Assembly: GCA_001803235.1 (NCBI GenBank)
Contig: MHBL01000450.1
Coordinates: 1 to 64,000 of the forward strand
Origin: Lentisphaerae bacterium RIFOXYA12_64_32
GTDB taxonomy: Bacteria; Verrucomicrobiota; Lentisphaeria; Oligosphaerales; YB12-FULL-65-16
Direction of reading: 5' to 3'
Length of the DNA: 64,000 nt
Shown: positions 18,186-29,537 of the stretch, piece by piece
Layout of the letters: each line of letters starts with the position of its first letter
Numbering within the stretch: the first letter of the stretch is position 1
Notes under the pieces: model-generated
The model's database searches: none
Seen by the model: only the letters and a program-made list of their open reading frames with translations
What the model was told of the DNA's origin: nothing
Position numbers and translations under genes: made by a program

Positions 18186-19052
18186 TCACTTCCCCACGCG
18201 CGTGCCGCAGTTCGCGGCTTTGCCCATTTTCTTCTTCTCATCCAGGACCTGCTGGGCCTCGGCTTCCGTCACCTTCCGCATCAGGATGTTGTCGAAAAAG
18301 TAGTTGCCCGGCGGCCAGTAGGCGTACAGCTCCAGCAGCACCAGTTCCACATTGAAGCGTTTCTCGAAGTGCACCACGCCGCTGTACCGGCGCCAATCAC
18401 CCTTCTCCGATTTCGGCGCCTCGCCCAGCTTCACCACGAACCGGCGCCGGAACGCCATGATGTAGTCCCCGACCACCGGCGGACGCTTCTCCTCCCCGGA
18501 CGAGCCCATGGCAACGAGCGAGAACGAAGGACCGTTGGGGAACGGCTTGAAGAAGATCTTCGTCCCGGACTTGGCCACAGCCTCTTCGGTAGCCACCCAG
18601 TACCCGTTGAGGAAGATAAACGGTTCGCCGCCCGGCCCTTTCACGTCGTACTCGAACAGGTACCAGGCATCCTTCTCGACCGGGATCGGCTCGCTGTACA
18701 CCGCCACGCCCGCCGTGCCCCCGACCGTGTTGTACTTCGTCCCTTCCGTCTCCGTCTTCTCGACCTTCGCGTCCGGGGCGTCCTTGTGCGCCTCCCACTC
18801 CTTGCGGTACACGTCCGTATCGAACCGCAGGCCATTGCCCTTCACCCCGCCCTTCGCCTCCCAGAACACCGTCAGGTTATCGGGCTTCGTCCACCCGACC
18901 GGCACGTCCTTCCCCTCCTCGAAGCCGGGGTTCTTCACCAGGTTGTCGGTCTTTGCGGAGCCGGCCTGGCAGAGTGCGCACAACAGGCACGCGAAGACTG
19001 CGACCACGCCGCACACCCGTACCCGCGCAACAATGGACAACGCAATTCTCAT
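18186..19052 (-). CDS. Secreted carbohydrate-binding-like protein, paralogue A
   Basis: A 288-residue exported protein I cannot name. Residues 1-30 are a signal peptide (MRIALSIVARVRVCGVVAVF then Ala-rich). The mature part begins 'NLVKNPGFEEGKDVPVGW', the usual opening of CBM4/9/22-like jelly-roll modules, and closes that domain with 'LYAYWPPGNYFFDNILMRKV'. This is a single binding-type module with no obvious catalytic domain, then a Lys-rich tail. The neighbour at 19474-20358 is a paralogue with the same signposts. A longer frame upstream is repeat DNA, so I start at 19052 after gaggtcc. Likely role: binding a glycan at the cell surface or outside. Confidence 0.75.
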   Translation of the reverse strand: MRIALSIVARVRVCGVVAVFACLLCALCQAGSAKTDNLVKNPGFEEGKDVPVGWTKPDNLTVFWEAKGGVKGNGLRFDTDVYRKEWEAHKDAPDAKVEKTETEGTKYNTVGGTAGVAVYSEPIPVEKDAWYLFEYDVKGPGGEPFIFLNGYWVATEEAVAKSGTKIFFKPFPNGPSFSLVAMGSSGEEKRPPVVGDYIMAFRRRFVVKLGEAPKSEKGDWRRYSGVVHFEKRFNVELVLLELYAYWPPGNYFFDNILMRKVTEAEAQQVLDEKKKMGKAANCGTRVGK

Positions 19053-19167
19053 GTGTGCGTGGACCTCGCGCAAGCCGCACCGACGGCATTCACTTTTCCC
19101 ACGGTTTTGCCATCCGCCTCGTCTTCCGCTGATCGCTCTGCCGCCACCGGATACCGTCGAAAACGAG

Positions 19168-19425
19168 CGACCTGTGCGGGTAAATCCGGCCACGGCGCCG
19201 CTCGTAGTGGTGTCGCAGTCCCGGCGGCAGTCCGCCGGGCAAGACACCAGCCCCGGGGCATGCCGCCGTGACACGTCCGGCTTCGTTCAGAAACTTCGCC
19301 GTGACACGCCAGATGGGCTCTTGGCGCTCCACTTCGTTCCGCGCACTGCGAGCCCACTACGAACAGCCGCATCCTGGCGTGCATGGCGGATCTTTGTCTC
19401 TCCCAAGACTTACCCGCTCATCTCG
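19168..19425 (-). mobile_element. MITE-like element, CGACCTGTGC superfamily, long core (copy 2, degenerate end)
   Basis: It begins with CGACCTGTGCGGGTAAATCC and contains the long core shared with 21135-21328, 43848-43990, 53923-54167 and 56285-56516 (CTCGTAGTGGTGTCGCAGTC, then CCCACTACGAAC). The right end TACCCGCTCATCTCG is a decayed version of the expected TACCCGCACAGGTCG. No target duplication is visible. It lies between the paralogous secreted genes. Confidence 0.72.
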
Positions 19426-19436
19426 CCTTTCTTCCT

Positions 19437-19457
19437 GAACACCGAACACTGAACACT
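19437..19457. repeat. Heptamer repeat (GAACACT)x3
   Basis: Three consecutive GAACACY heptamers lie just past the stop of the paralogue B gene. Confidence 0.75.
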
Positions 19458-19473
19458 GGTTCCGCCTGCCCGC

Positions 19474-20358
19474 TTACTCCTTCGCCTTCCCCCGCTTTTC
19501 CTTCGCTGCCGGCTTGCCGCCCGGTTTGGCACCCGGTTCGGCGTCCTCCGCCGTGGGCATGAATCCCTTGATCGAGTGCCCCTTCTTCTTCGCCGCGTCG
19601 TAGTCCTCTTTCGAGGCGCGGGTCAGCTTGACGTTGTCGAAGCAGTAGTTGCCCAACGGCCACATCGCGTAGACCTTCAGCAGCAGCACGTCCGGCCGGT
19701 ACTTCTTCTCCTTCGGCATCTTGAACGCCATTTCGAAGTGTTCCCACTTCTCCGCTTCGGTCAACCGGCAGACCAGCGCGTGACGGTACACCATCAGGCA
19801 GTCGCCCTCGACGGCCGGACGCTGCTCCTTGCCAAATTGCTCGGAGTACGCCGGCCCGCCCTCGTGCGGCGTCTGGAACCAGGACGACGTGCCCGCGTCG
19901 CGCTGCGAATCGAACTTCTGGTAGCCGCGAATGAACACCTGCGGATAGAACAACGGCGTCGAACGCTCCGGCCCCTTCACGTCCGCCTCGACAATGAAGT
20001 ACTGGTCGCCGTCGCGCACCTCGATCGGCGCGCAGAACGCCCACACACCCTCGTGCGCCCCGACCGTGTCGTACTGCCCGCCCTGGCTCTTGCCCTGAAC
20101 CGCGTCCGGATTCTCCAAAAACTTCTTCTTGTCCACCTGCAACACCGACGTGTCGAACCGCAGGCAACCTCTCGGATTCCCCTTCGTCTCCCAGAACGTC
20201 GTGATCCCGTCCTGCTTGCTCCAGCCCTCCGCCTGCGTGCCCTTGCCGTCCGAGAAATCGCCATTCCGGACCAGGTTCTCCTTCTCCGCCGCCACCGCGG
20301 CAACGCCAACCCAGGCCAACAGCGCCAGCACCAACCGCCACCCACTACGTGTCGTCAT
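19474..20358 (-). CDS. Secreted carbohydrate-binding-like protein, paralogue B
   Basis: A 294-residue exported protein, paralogous to 18186-19052. It has a signal peptide of about 24 residues ending AVAA-E, then 'NLVRNGDFSDGKGTQAEGW', 'TFWETKGNPRGCLRFDT' and 'VYAMWPLGNYCFDNVKL', each aligning with the same position in paralogue A ('TVFWEAKGG', 'YAYWPPGNYFFDN'). The C-terminal 30 residues are Gly/Lys/Pro-rich. The start has a strong aaggaggcg Shine-Dalgarno. Both genes face left, separated by a mobile element, which suggests tandem duplication followed by insertion. The function is unknown; glycan binding is inferred from the jelly-roll pattern. Confidence 0.75.
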   Translation of the reverse strand: MTTRSGWRLVLALLAWVGVAAVAAEKENLVRNGDFSDGKGTQAEGWSKQDGITTFWETKGNPRGCLRFDTSVLQVDKKKFLENPDAVQGKSQGGQYDTVGAHEGVWAFCAPIEVRDGDQYFIVEADVKGPERSTPLFYPQVFIRGYQKFDSQRDAGTSSWFQTPHEGGPAYSEQFGKEQRPAVEGDCLMVYRHALVCRLTEAEKWEHFEMAFKMPKEKKYRPDVLLLKVYAMWPLGNYCFDNVKLTRASKEDYDAAKKKGHSIKGFMPTAEDAEPGAKPGGKPAAKEKRGKAKE

Positions 20359-20428
20359 GACCGCCTCCTTCCAGAGACGAAGACGAGAGACAAAGATGAG
20401 AGACAAAGATGGGAGACCGAAATCTGGG

Positions 20429-20554
20429 TCTTCGTCTCCAACTCTTCGTCTCCAACTCTTTGTCTCTAACTCTTTGTCTCTAACTCTTTGTCTCCAACTC
20501 TTCGTCTCTAAGTCTTCGTCTCTAAGTCTTCGTCTCTAAGTCTTCGTCTCTAGT
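20429..20554. repeat. 14-bp tandem array (TCTTYGTCTCYAAS)x9
   Basis: Nine near-perfect 14-bp units (TCTTCGTCTCCAAC and close variants; two heptads each) lie upstream of paralogue B. The intervening leader (about 20378-20415) contains GAGAGACAAAGATG twice, the reverse-complement theme, so the leader transcript could pair with the array. Confidence 0.88.
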
Positions 20555-20590
20555 CTTCGTCTTTCCGTCCAGTCCGTCTTTCCGTTTCCA

Positions 20591-20764
20591 TATTGAATCG
20601 GCCCCGCGCGGGCAACCGTTTGCCACCGGTCGACACCAGAACCCAGGGTGACGCTGTCGCTCTGCCCTGGGCTATCATACGTTGCCCCTTCAGGGCAAGC
20701 CGATGGTCGCCTCGCGGCGGGCCTGATTCTACGGGTTCCGCTGGCGCTGTTCTCGGCACCGAAC
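20591..20764 (+). repeat. 174-bp dispersed repeat (copy 2)
   Basis: Inverted homologue of 15704-15877, with sharp boundaries at TATTGAATCGG and the GAAC after CGGCACC. No flanking duplication is seen. It is probably a structured mobile or intergenic repeat rather than a gene. Confidence 0.85.
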
Positions 20765-20821
20765 TCTCTAATCTACTCTTGACGGTCCAGCACCGCAATG
20801 CATTCGACCCGGATGTCGCAC

Positions 20822-20976
20822 CAGGGCTGTTTCAAGATCCGGCCCCGCGTCTCGGAAGGCCACGCCTCCGCGCATACCAAGTAGGGGCGGCCTGTCCTCA
20901 GGTCGCCCCCCCCGGCGTGGGGACACGCCGGGGGTACTCGCCGCACGTGACGGTCACGAATCTTGAAACAGCCCTG
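20822..20976 (+). mobile_element. MITE with 17-bp termini CAGGGCTGTTTCAAGAT and 9-bp target duplication (copy 1)
   Basis: A 155-bp element. The left end CAGGGCTGTTTCAAGAT is the exact inverse of the right end. ATGTCGCAC flanks it on both sides (20813-20821 and 20977-20985), a perfect 9-bp target-site duplication. The interior is GC-rich and has no open reading frame of note. It was presumably moved in trans by a transposase that is not in this window. Confidence 0.92.
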
Positions 20977-21134
20977 ATGTCGCACGGCTTGCAGTAGCGC
21001 TCGCGAAAAGCAACATGTATGGTAGTCCAAGCGGTGGACGAAGTGGGATTGACCGACGCATGGCCCAAGCCCAGGGGTGACCGACCGCACGTGTTCTCGC
21101 GCGCGAGCGCCGGCCTGGGAGAAGGATGCGCCTG

Positions 21135-21328
21135 TTCGTAGTGGGCTCGCAGTGCGCGGAACGAAGTGCAGCGCCAAGAGCCCATCCGGTGTGTCACGGC
21201 GAAGTCTCGCAACGAAGCCGGACGTGTCGCGGCGAAGTTTCTGAACGAAGCCGGACGTGTCGCGGCGGCGCGGGGATGGTGTCTTGCCCGGCGGATCACC
21301 GCCGGGACTGCGACACCACTACGAGCGG
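21135..21328 (+). mobile_element. Long-core repeat of the CGACCTGTGC superfamily without tips (copy 3)
   Basis: The core from TTCGTAGTGGGCTCGC to CCACTACGAGCGG matches 19168-19425 in inverted orientation. It carries an internal 33-bp unit (GTGTCRCGGCGAAGT... GCCGGAC) twice in tandem, where 19168-19425 has it once. It lies directly upstream of the CheB/CheR gene, and open frames running through it produce spurious N-terminal extensions. Confidence 0.78.
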
Positions 21329-21403
21329 CGACGTCCGCGATGTCCTCAAAGGTCGGATCCTGCGCGCACAGGCGAAAAACGATCGGATTGGAGTCTGCAC
21401 CCC

Positions 21404-24361
<2,958 letters not shown>

Positions 24362-24365
24362 GTGC

Positions 24366-24473
24366 GTGCCAGTGGCGCGGGACCTCCGGGACCGCAGCAG
24401 GGTGCCAGTGGCGCGGGACCTCCGGGACCGCAGCAGGGTGCCAGTGGCGCGGGACCTCCGGGACCGCAGCAGG
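24366..24473 (+). repeat. Perfect 36-bp tandem repeat x3 (CAGTGGC element head)
   Basis: Three identical 36-bp units begin GTGCCAGTGGCGCGGGACCT. The unit is the head of the 117-bp CAGTGGC element found at 39031-39147 and 59631-59747. Sequence resembling the rest of that element continues to about 24555. It fills the gap between the CheB/CheR gene and the histidine kinase gene. Confidence 0.92.
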
Positions 24474-24584
24474 GTGCGCCGGGTCCGTCTCGGACCCAGG
24501 CCCTCGGCCGCCCCCCCCTCGGCGCGTCCCGCGCCGACGCCTTTCGCGTGTTGCGTAGTTGCCGAGAAAAGCAAGGCCACCATC

Positions 24585-26330
24585 ATGCCCACCAAACGCA
24601 CCGGTGCCGAATCCACATCCCCGGCGGACAACCTGCGCCGCCGCGCAACCGAAAAGGCCAAGGCCGACGACGACGTCCGACCCGAGGAAACGCTGTCCCC
24701 CGCGGAAACGCAGCGCCTGCTCCACGAACTGCGCGTGCACCAGATCGAACTGGAAATGCAGAACGAGGAACTGCGCCAGGCCCAGGTGGACCTGGAAGCG
24801 TCGCGGGCACGCTACTTCGACCTCTACGACCTGGCGCCCATCGGGTATGTCACCGTCAGCGACAAGGGCATGATCCTGGAAGCCAACCTCGCCGCCGCCA
24901 ACCTGCTCGGCGTCGAGAGAAGATCGCTGGCCGGACAACCCTTGACCCGCTTCATCGTCGTCGACGACCAAGACATCTACTACCGGCACCGCAGACAACT
25001 CTTCGAAACCGGTGCGCCGCAGGCCTGCGAACTCCGCATGCTGCGTGCCGACGCCGCGCCCTTCTGGGCGCGGCTGAACGCGACCGCCGCCCAGGACGTC
25101 GACGGCGCGCCCGTGTGCCGCGTCGTGATGGCCGACATCACCGAACGCAAACAGGCCGAAGCCGCGCTGCGCGAGAGCGAGGAACGCCTGCGCCAGGTCG
25201 AAAAGATGGACGCCATCGGCCAGCTCGCCGGCGGCATTGCCCACGACTTCAACAACCAACTCACCGGCGTGCTTGGCTACGCCGACCTGCTCTACGACCG
25301 GCTCGATGACGTGAGACTCAAACGCTATGCCGAGAACATCCGCACCGCCGCCCGGCGTTCGGCGGACCTGACCGCCAAGCTGCTCGCGTTCGCGCGCAAG
25401 GGCCAGTACCTGTCCGTCCCCGTGGACATGCACCACCTCGTCGCCGAAGCGGTCGCCATACTCCAGCACAGCATTGACAAGCGCATCCACCTCGAACTGC
25501 TCCTGCGCGCCAACGCCACCGTGGTCACCGGCGATCCCTCGCAACTCGAAAACGCCCTGCTCAATCTCGGCCTGAACGCGCGCGACGCCATGCCGGACGG
25601 CGGCACGCTCACCTTCGAAACCCAGGTCGCGTACCTGGATGCCGCAACCTGCGCCAAGCACCCCGGCGAACTCCAGCCCGGCGACTACCTCCAGCTCACC
25701 GTTACCGACACCGGCCACGGTATGAGCGACGAGGTGAAGCAACACCTGTTCGAGCCGTTCTTCACCACCAAGCCGGTCGGCAAGGGCACCGGCATGGGCC
25801 TGGCCGCCGTCTACGGCACGATCGGCAACCACCGCGGCGCGATCACGGCCTCGAGCACGGTCGGATGCGGCACGACCTTCACAATCTATCTGCCCCTGGA
25901 CAAGAAGAGCGCCCGGCCCTCCACGCCCGACAGCGACGTCACCGCGCCGACGCTCGCCAAGCTCCGCGTGCTGGTCGTCGACGACGAAGGACTGGTGCGC
26001 GACCTGGTCAGTGAAATCCTCCGAAACGACGGCCACACGGTCACCACGGCCGCGAACGGCCGCGAGGCGCTGGACATCTACCGCCAGCACTGGCAGGAAC
26101 TCGACCTGGTCATCCTCGACATGGTCATGCCCGTACTCGACGGCCGCGACACCTTCCGCGGCATGAAAGCCATCAACCCCGGCGTCCGCGCTCTACTGTC
26201 CTCAGGCTTCAGCGTCGACAACGAAGCCAAGGCGATCCTCAACGAGGGCGCTCTCGGGTTTGTCGGCAAACCCTTCCGCCGCCACGAACTCATGACCCTG
26301 ATCGCGCAGGTGACGAAGACGGAAAGGTGA
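24585..26330 (+). CDS. Hybrid sensor histidine kinase with PAS and receiver domains
   Basis: A 581-residue cytoplasmic kinase. N-terminal coiled coil '[18 protein letters not shown]' (about 45-70); PAS domain ('[27 protein letters not shown]', about 80-195); HisKA with phospho-accepting His in '[17 protein letters not shown]' (about 220); HATPase with N box '[10 protein letters not shown]', G1 'DTGHGM', F 'FEPFFTT' and G2 'GKGTGMGLA'; and a C-terminal receiver with 'VVDDE', phospho-Asp in 'LVILDMVMP' and Lys in 'FVGKPF' (about 460-575). No transmembrane segment is present. I start at 24585, because the frame upstream is only the 36-bp repeats. It probably works with the preceding CheB/CheR-PAS protein, a common pairing; the output is unknown. 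Confidence 0.93.
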   Translation: MPTKRTGAESTSPADNLRRRATEKAKADDDVRPEETLSPAETQRLLHELRVHQIELEMQNEELRQAQVDLEASRARYFDLYDLAPIGYVTVSDKGMILEANLAAANLLGVERRSLAGQPLTRFIVVDDQDIYYRHRRQLFETGAPQACELRMLRADAAPFWARLNATAAQDVDGAPVCRVVMADITERKQAEAALRESEERLRQVEKMDAIGQLAGGIAHDFNNQLTGVLGYADLLYDRLDDVRLKRYAENIRTAARRSADLTAKLLAFARKGQYLSVPVDMHHLVAEAVAILQHSIDKRIHLELLLRANATVVTGDPSQLENALLNLGLNARDAMPDGGTLTFETQVAYLDAATCAKHPGELQPGDYLQLTVTDTGHGMSDEVKQHLFEPFFTTKPVGKGTGMGLAAVYGTIGNHRGAITASSTVGCGTTFTIYLPLDKKSARPSTPDSDVTAPTLAKLRVLVVDDEGLVRDLVSEILRNDGHTVTTAANGREALDIYRQHWQELDLVILDMVMPVLDGRDTFRGMKAINPGVRALLSSGFSVDNEAKAILNEGALGFVGKPFRRHELMTLIAQVTKTER

Positions 26331-26419
26331 GTGGGGGGGGGTGAGTGGAGTGTTCAGCGTCTCGCGACCGGCGGACCGGCCGGTCATCTCGGGGTGAAAC
26401 CGCGGCGGCGGCAGGACAC

Positions 26420-27679
26420 ATGGAACGCATTCACCTTCGCAACACGATTCTGAACACGGTCGGCGAGACGATCTTCGGGTTCAAGTATTACCTGATCGGC
26501 TCGTGCACGGTGCTGACCGTGCTGTTGCGCGACTACGGCGCCAGCCAACAGATGATTGGCGCCATATGGGGCATCGAGACAACCTCCGCCCTCATCCCGC
26601 AACTGGCCGGCATCTACGTGTTCCATTCGCGCCACAAACGCAAGACCCAGATGATCCTGTACCACATCTTCCTGATGCTGCCCGCACTTCTGCTCATGGG
26701 CCTGCTCACCTTCCGCGCGAACAGCATGTCGGCCGCCGCCTACCGCTGGTCCATGCTGGGGCTGCACACATACTTCTTCCTGGCGGTGGGCGTGGTCGTC
26801 GCCGCCTGGACCGATTTCCTCGCGGAACTGTTCCCGACCGCCATCCGCGGTACGGCCATGGGCGTGGCCATGCTCGCCTCATCGCTGGCGGGTGCGGCCG
26901 GCGGCCTGACGGCAGGCTACATGATCCGGACGTTCCCCGCCCCCACCGTGTTCGGAGTGCTGTACGTGACCGCCTGGGCCCTGGCCACCGGCGCCATGTT
27001 CCTCTGGTTCCCCGTCGACGACCGCACTCTGCGGAACACGCCCGACGTGCCGCCGCCGTCACTCCGCGAATTGACCCGCCACTTCCGCCAAAGCCTGGCT
27101 GACCGCAACTTCCTCGCTTTTGTCATCGCGCGCATCCTGGCCACACTCGGCTTCTGCGTCATCCCGTTCATCGCCCTCACCTACATGGCACCCGAGAAGG
27201 GCGGCCTGAGCAAGAGTGCGGTCGTGTGCTGCGGCGCAGCGCTGACGCTCGGACTGGCAGCGGGCAGTGTCGTGATGGGACGGGTCGGCGACCGGCACGG
27301 ACACCGGATCGGCGTGCTGGTCGGAATCAGCATGCAAGTGCTGACTCTGCTGGTGATGCTCCTCGTGCCCGGCGTCGGCGGCTGCCTGATGGCCTTCGCC
27401 TGCGCCGGAATCAGCAACGCCTGCGGCTATGTCTCGCACTACAACATGATCTTCGAAACCTGCCCACACTCGCACCGCATGGCCCATATTTCCGTCGGCA
27501 ACCTCCTGATCGGAGTGCCCATGGGCCTGGCCGCCGTCTTCGGCGGCCGCGTCGCCGATGTCTGGGGCCGACCCGTTCTCTTCTGCATCTGCCTGGCCTT
27601 CAGCCTGGCGGCGTTCGCATGGTGCGCCCTGACCGTCAAGGACCCCCGCACCCTCCCCGCCCACCCCAACGCAGCCTGA
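26420..27679 (+). CDS. MFS transporter (sugar-phosphate/metabolite type)
   Basis: A 419-residue major facilitator protein with about 12 hydrophobic segments. It has 'TDFLAELFPTAIRGTAMGVAM' near the middle, where the family's inter-domain signature often lies, and 'GRVGDRHGHRIGVLVG' as the loop 8-9 copy of the GxxxDRxGRR motif. The substrate cannot be told from sequence. It follows the histidine kinase by 89 bases on the same strand, so co-expression is possible. The start at 26420 gives the usual short cytoplasmic N-terminus; the frame upstream lacks hydrophobic or conserved content. Confidence 0.85.
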   Translation: MERIHLRNTILNTVGETIFGFKYYLIGSCTVLTVLLRDYGASQQMIGAIWGIETTSALIPQLAGIYVFHSRHKRKTQMILYHIFLMLPALLLMGLLTFRANSMSAAAYRWSMLGLHTYFFLAVGVVVAAWTDFLAELFPTAIRGTAMGVAMLASSLAGAAGGLTAGYMIRTFPAPTVFGVLYVTAWALATGAMFLWFPVDDRTLRNTPDVPPPSLRELTRHFRQSLADRNFLAFVIARILATLGFCVIPFIALTYMAPEKGGLSKSAVVCCGAALTLGLAAGSVVMGRVGDRHGHRIGVLVGISMQVLTLLVMLLVPGVGGCLMAFACAGISNACGYVSHYNMIFETCPHSHRMAHISVGNLLIGVPMGLAAVFGGRVADVWGRPVLFCICLAFSLAAFAWCALTVKDPRTLPAHPNAA

Positions 27680-27777
27680 CCAACGGGCGGGGCCAAACCG
27701 CCCTTGCGCAGGCCCGAGCGTGACGCTACGTTTCAGGTGTTCGCGTCCCGGACGGGCAATGCCAGTGCTGCCGCGCC

Positions 27778-29148
27778 TCACTTCCCGATACAGAAGCGCG
27801 CGAAGATGCGGTCGAGCACATCGGGCGTCGCGGTCCGCCCGTTGATCTGACCAATGGCCCAGATCGCGCCACGCAGCGACACCGCCGCCAATTCCCAGGC
27901 GTTCGCCAGCGCACAACGACACGCATCGTCGACCAGTGGCCCTGCCTCGTGCAGCAACGCGGCGTGGCGCGCGCTCACCGCCACGTCAGCCTCGCGGTGA
28001 TCCGAGGCTTCCCACACCGCCCGCTCGAGCGCAGCGTAGAGCCCCTCCAGCCCATCGCCGGTCAAGGCGCAGGTGCGGCAAACCTCGGACGGCAACCCTG
28101 CCCCCTCGCCACGCAGCAAATCGGCTTTGTTCGCCACCAAGATGACGTTGTCGCCCTGCTCGTTCTCCGACCGCCGCTGCGCCTCGTACGGCAGCGACGC
28201 ATCGAAGACCCACAGCACCACGTGCGCACTCCGCGCCGTGGCCACGGCGCGCTCGACCCCGTTCTTCTCGATCACATCGTCCGTGGCACGGATCCCCGCC
28301 GTGTCGGTCAACCGAACCGGAATCCCGCGGATCTGCACGAACTCCTCCAGCGTGTCCCGCGTCGTGCCCGGAATGGGCGTGACGATCGCACGGTCCCGAC
28401 CGAGAATCGCGTTCAGCAGGCTCGACTTGCCGACGTTCGGGGGGCCGGCAATGACCACCCGCACCCCGTCGCGCAGCACTTCCCCGTCGTGCTGCGACGC
28501 CAAGAGACGCGCCATCGCCGCTCCGCACTCGGAAAACCCCTGCTCCAAGTGCTCCCGCGACGCCCAGTCCAGGTTCTCCTCAGTGAAATCCAGGCGCGCC
28601 TCGATCTCGGCCAGCAGGTCACTGAGCCGGTCATGAATACTGTCGATCTGCCGCCCCAACAGGCCGTGCAGTTGCCGGTTGGCAAGCCGCAAGGCCGCCT
28701 CGCTGTGCGCCTGAATCAGGTCTGCCACCGCTTCAGCCTGGGTCAGGTCCATCTTCCCGTTCAGGAACGCCCGCCGCGTGAACTCGCCCGGCTCGGCATG
28801 CCGCGCCCCGCCGCGCAGCAGAGCCAACAGCACCAGGCGTGCGCTCAACGCCCCGCCGTGGCACTGCAGCTCGACCATGTCCTCACCAGTGTAACTGTGC
28901 GGGGCCGGCATGAAGACCGCCAGAGCCCGCTCATCCACTTCACCCTCCGCAGCCACGATCCGCCCGAGGCGCAAAACGCGAAACGGCGCCTGCCGCAGAG
29001 GCTCGCGCCCCTGCCACACGCCGCCGGCAATCTCCGCCGCACACGGCCCGGAAATCCGGACCACGGCCACCGCCCCGCCCACCGCCGTGGCAATGGCGGC
29101 AATCGTGTCGCCCCCTTCACGCGCTCCGAGTTTCACGTGGTCACGCAT
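27778..29148 (-). CDS. mnmE: tRNA modification GTPase MnmE
   Basis: A 456-residue GTPase that with MnmG puts the carboxymethylaminomethyl group on U34 of certain tRNAs. The N-terminal folate-binding domain begins 'DTIAAIATAVGGAVAVVRISG'. The inserted G domain has G1 'GPPNVGKSSLLN', 'GTTRD', 'DTAGIRATDDVIEKNGVERA' and G4 'NKAD'. The C-terminus ends 'ARFCIGK', the catalytic CxGK tail. The start at 29148 lies just inside the boundary of the mobile element at 29158; the apparent upstream extension is element sequence. It stands alone and faces left, convergent with the MFS gene. Confidence 0.95.
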   Translation of the reverse strand: MRDHVKLGAREGGDTIAAIATAVGGAVAVVRISGPCAAEIAGGVWQGREPLRQAPFRVLRLGRIVAAEGEVDERALAVFMPAPHSYTGEDMVELQCHGGALSARLVLLALLRGGARHAEPGEFTRRAFLNGKMDLTQAEAVADLIQAHSEAALRLANRQLHGLLGRQIDSIHDRLSDLLAEIEARLDFTEENLDWASREHLEQGFSECGAAMARLLASQHDGEVLRDGVRVVIAGPPNVGKSSLLNAILGRDRAIVTPIPGTTRDTLEEFVQIRGIPVRLTDTAGIRATDDVIEKNGVERAVATARSAHVVLWVFDASLPYEAQRRSENEQGDNVILVANKADLLRGEGAGLPSEVCRTCALTGDGLEGLYAALERAVWEASDHREADVAVSARHAALLHEAGPLVDDACRCALANAWELAAVSLRGAIWAIGQINGRTATPDVLDRIFARFCIGK

Positions 29149-29157
29149 CTTTTCTCC

Positions 29158-29352
29158 CGACCTGTGCAAGCACCGGATCAAGCGTCGTCACCTTCTGACA
29201 GTACTGCGGGCGGCCCTCCGCCCGCTTCGCGGCACGCGCGTAGCACAAGGCTCGGATGGCGGGCGGAGGACCGCCCGCAGTACTGTCGGTCAGGCAAGGC
29301 TGTCTGGGCTCGCACCGCGACCTACCCGGCGTCACTCTGCTCGCACAGGTCG
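29158..29352. mobile_element. MITE-like element, CGACCTGTGC superfamily, with 8-bp target duplication (copy 4)
   Basis: A 195-bp element with ends CGACCTGTGC and GCACAGGTCG. TTTTCTCC abuts it on both sides (29150-29157 and 29353-29360), a perfect 8-bp duplication. The core holds a 29-bp inverted repeat (29197-29225 with 29259-29287, one mismatch), so it can form a large hairpin. The first bases of the core resemble the copy at 60906-61011. Confidence 0.92.
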
Positions 29353-29537
29353 TTTTCTCCTACAGCCAATTCCCCGTTGAAAAGCCCGGAGCCGCGTACA
29401 ACGCGACCACTACAGCTATGAACACACGCCCGGGATCGGCTGTAGCGTCGGCCTTGCAGGCCGATCCCGCCCCTCCCGCAGCAGGCTCTCCCTACAGCCT
29501 GGCCCTGACAGCCTACCCGAATACCTGCGCGGCAGGA

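Noticed and set aside
20429-20554. CRISPR array
   Set aside because: The 14-bp units are directly adjacent without spacers, and no cas genes are present.
20593-20997. 134-codon frame with 'RLPPVDTRTQGDAVALPWA'
   Set aside because: It runs from the 174-bp repeat into the MITE and is a repeat translation, not a gene.
24366-24473. CRISPR array or repeated protein domain
   Set aside because: Three contiguous 36-bp units without spacers; the same sequence occurs in a non-coding element elsewhere, so the open frame is incidental.
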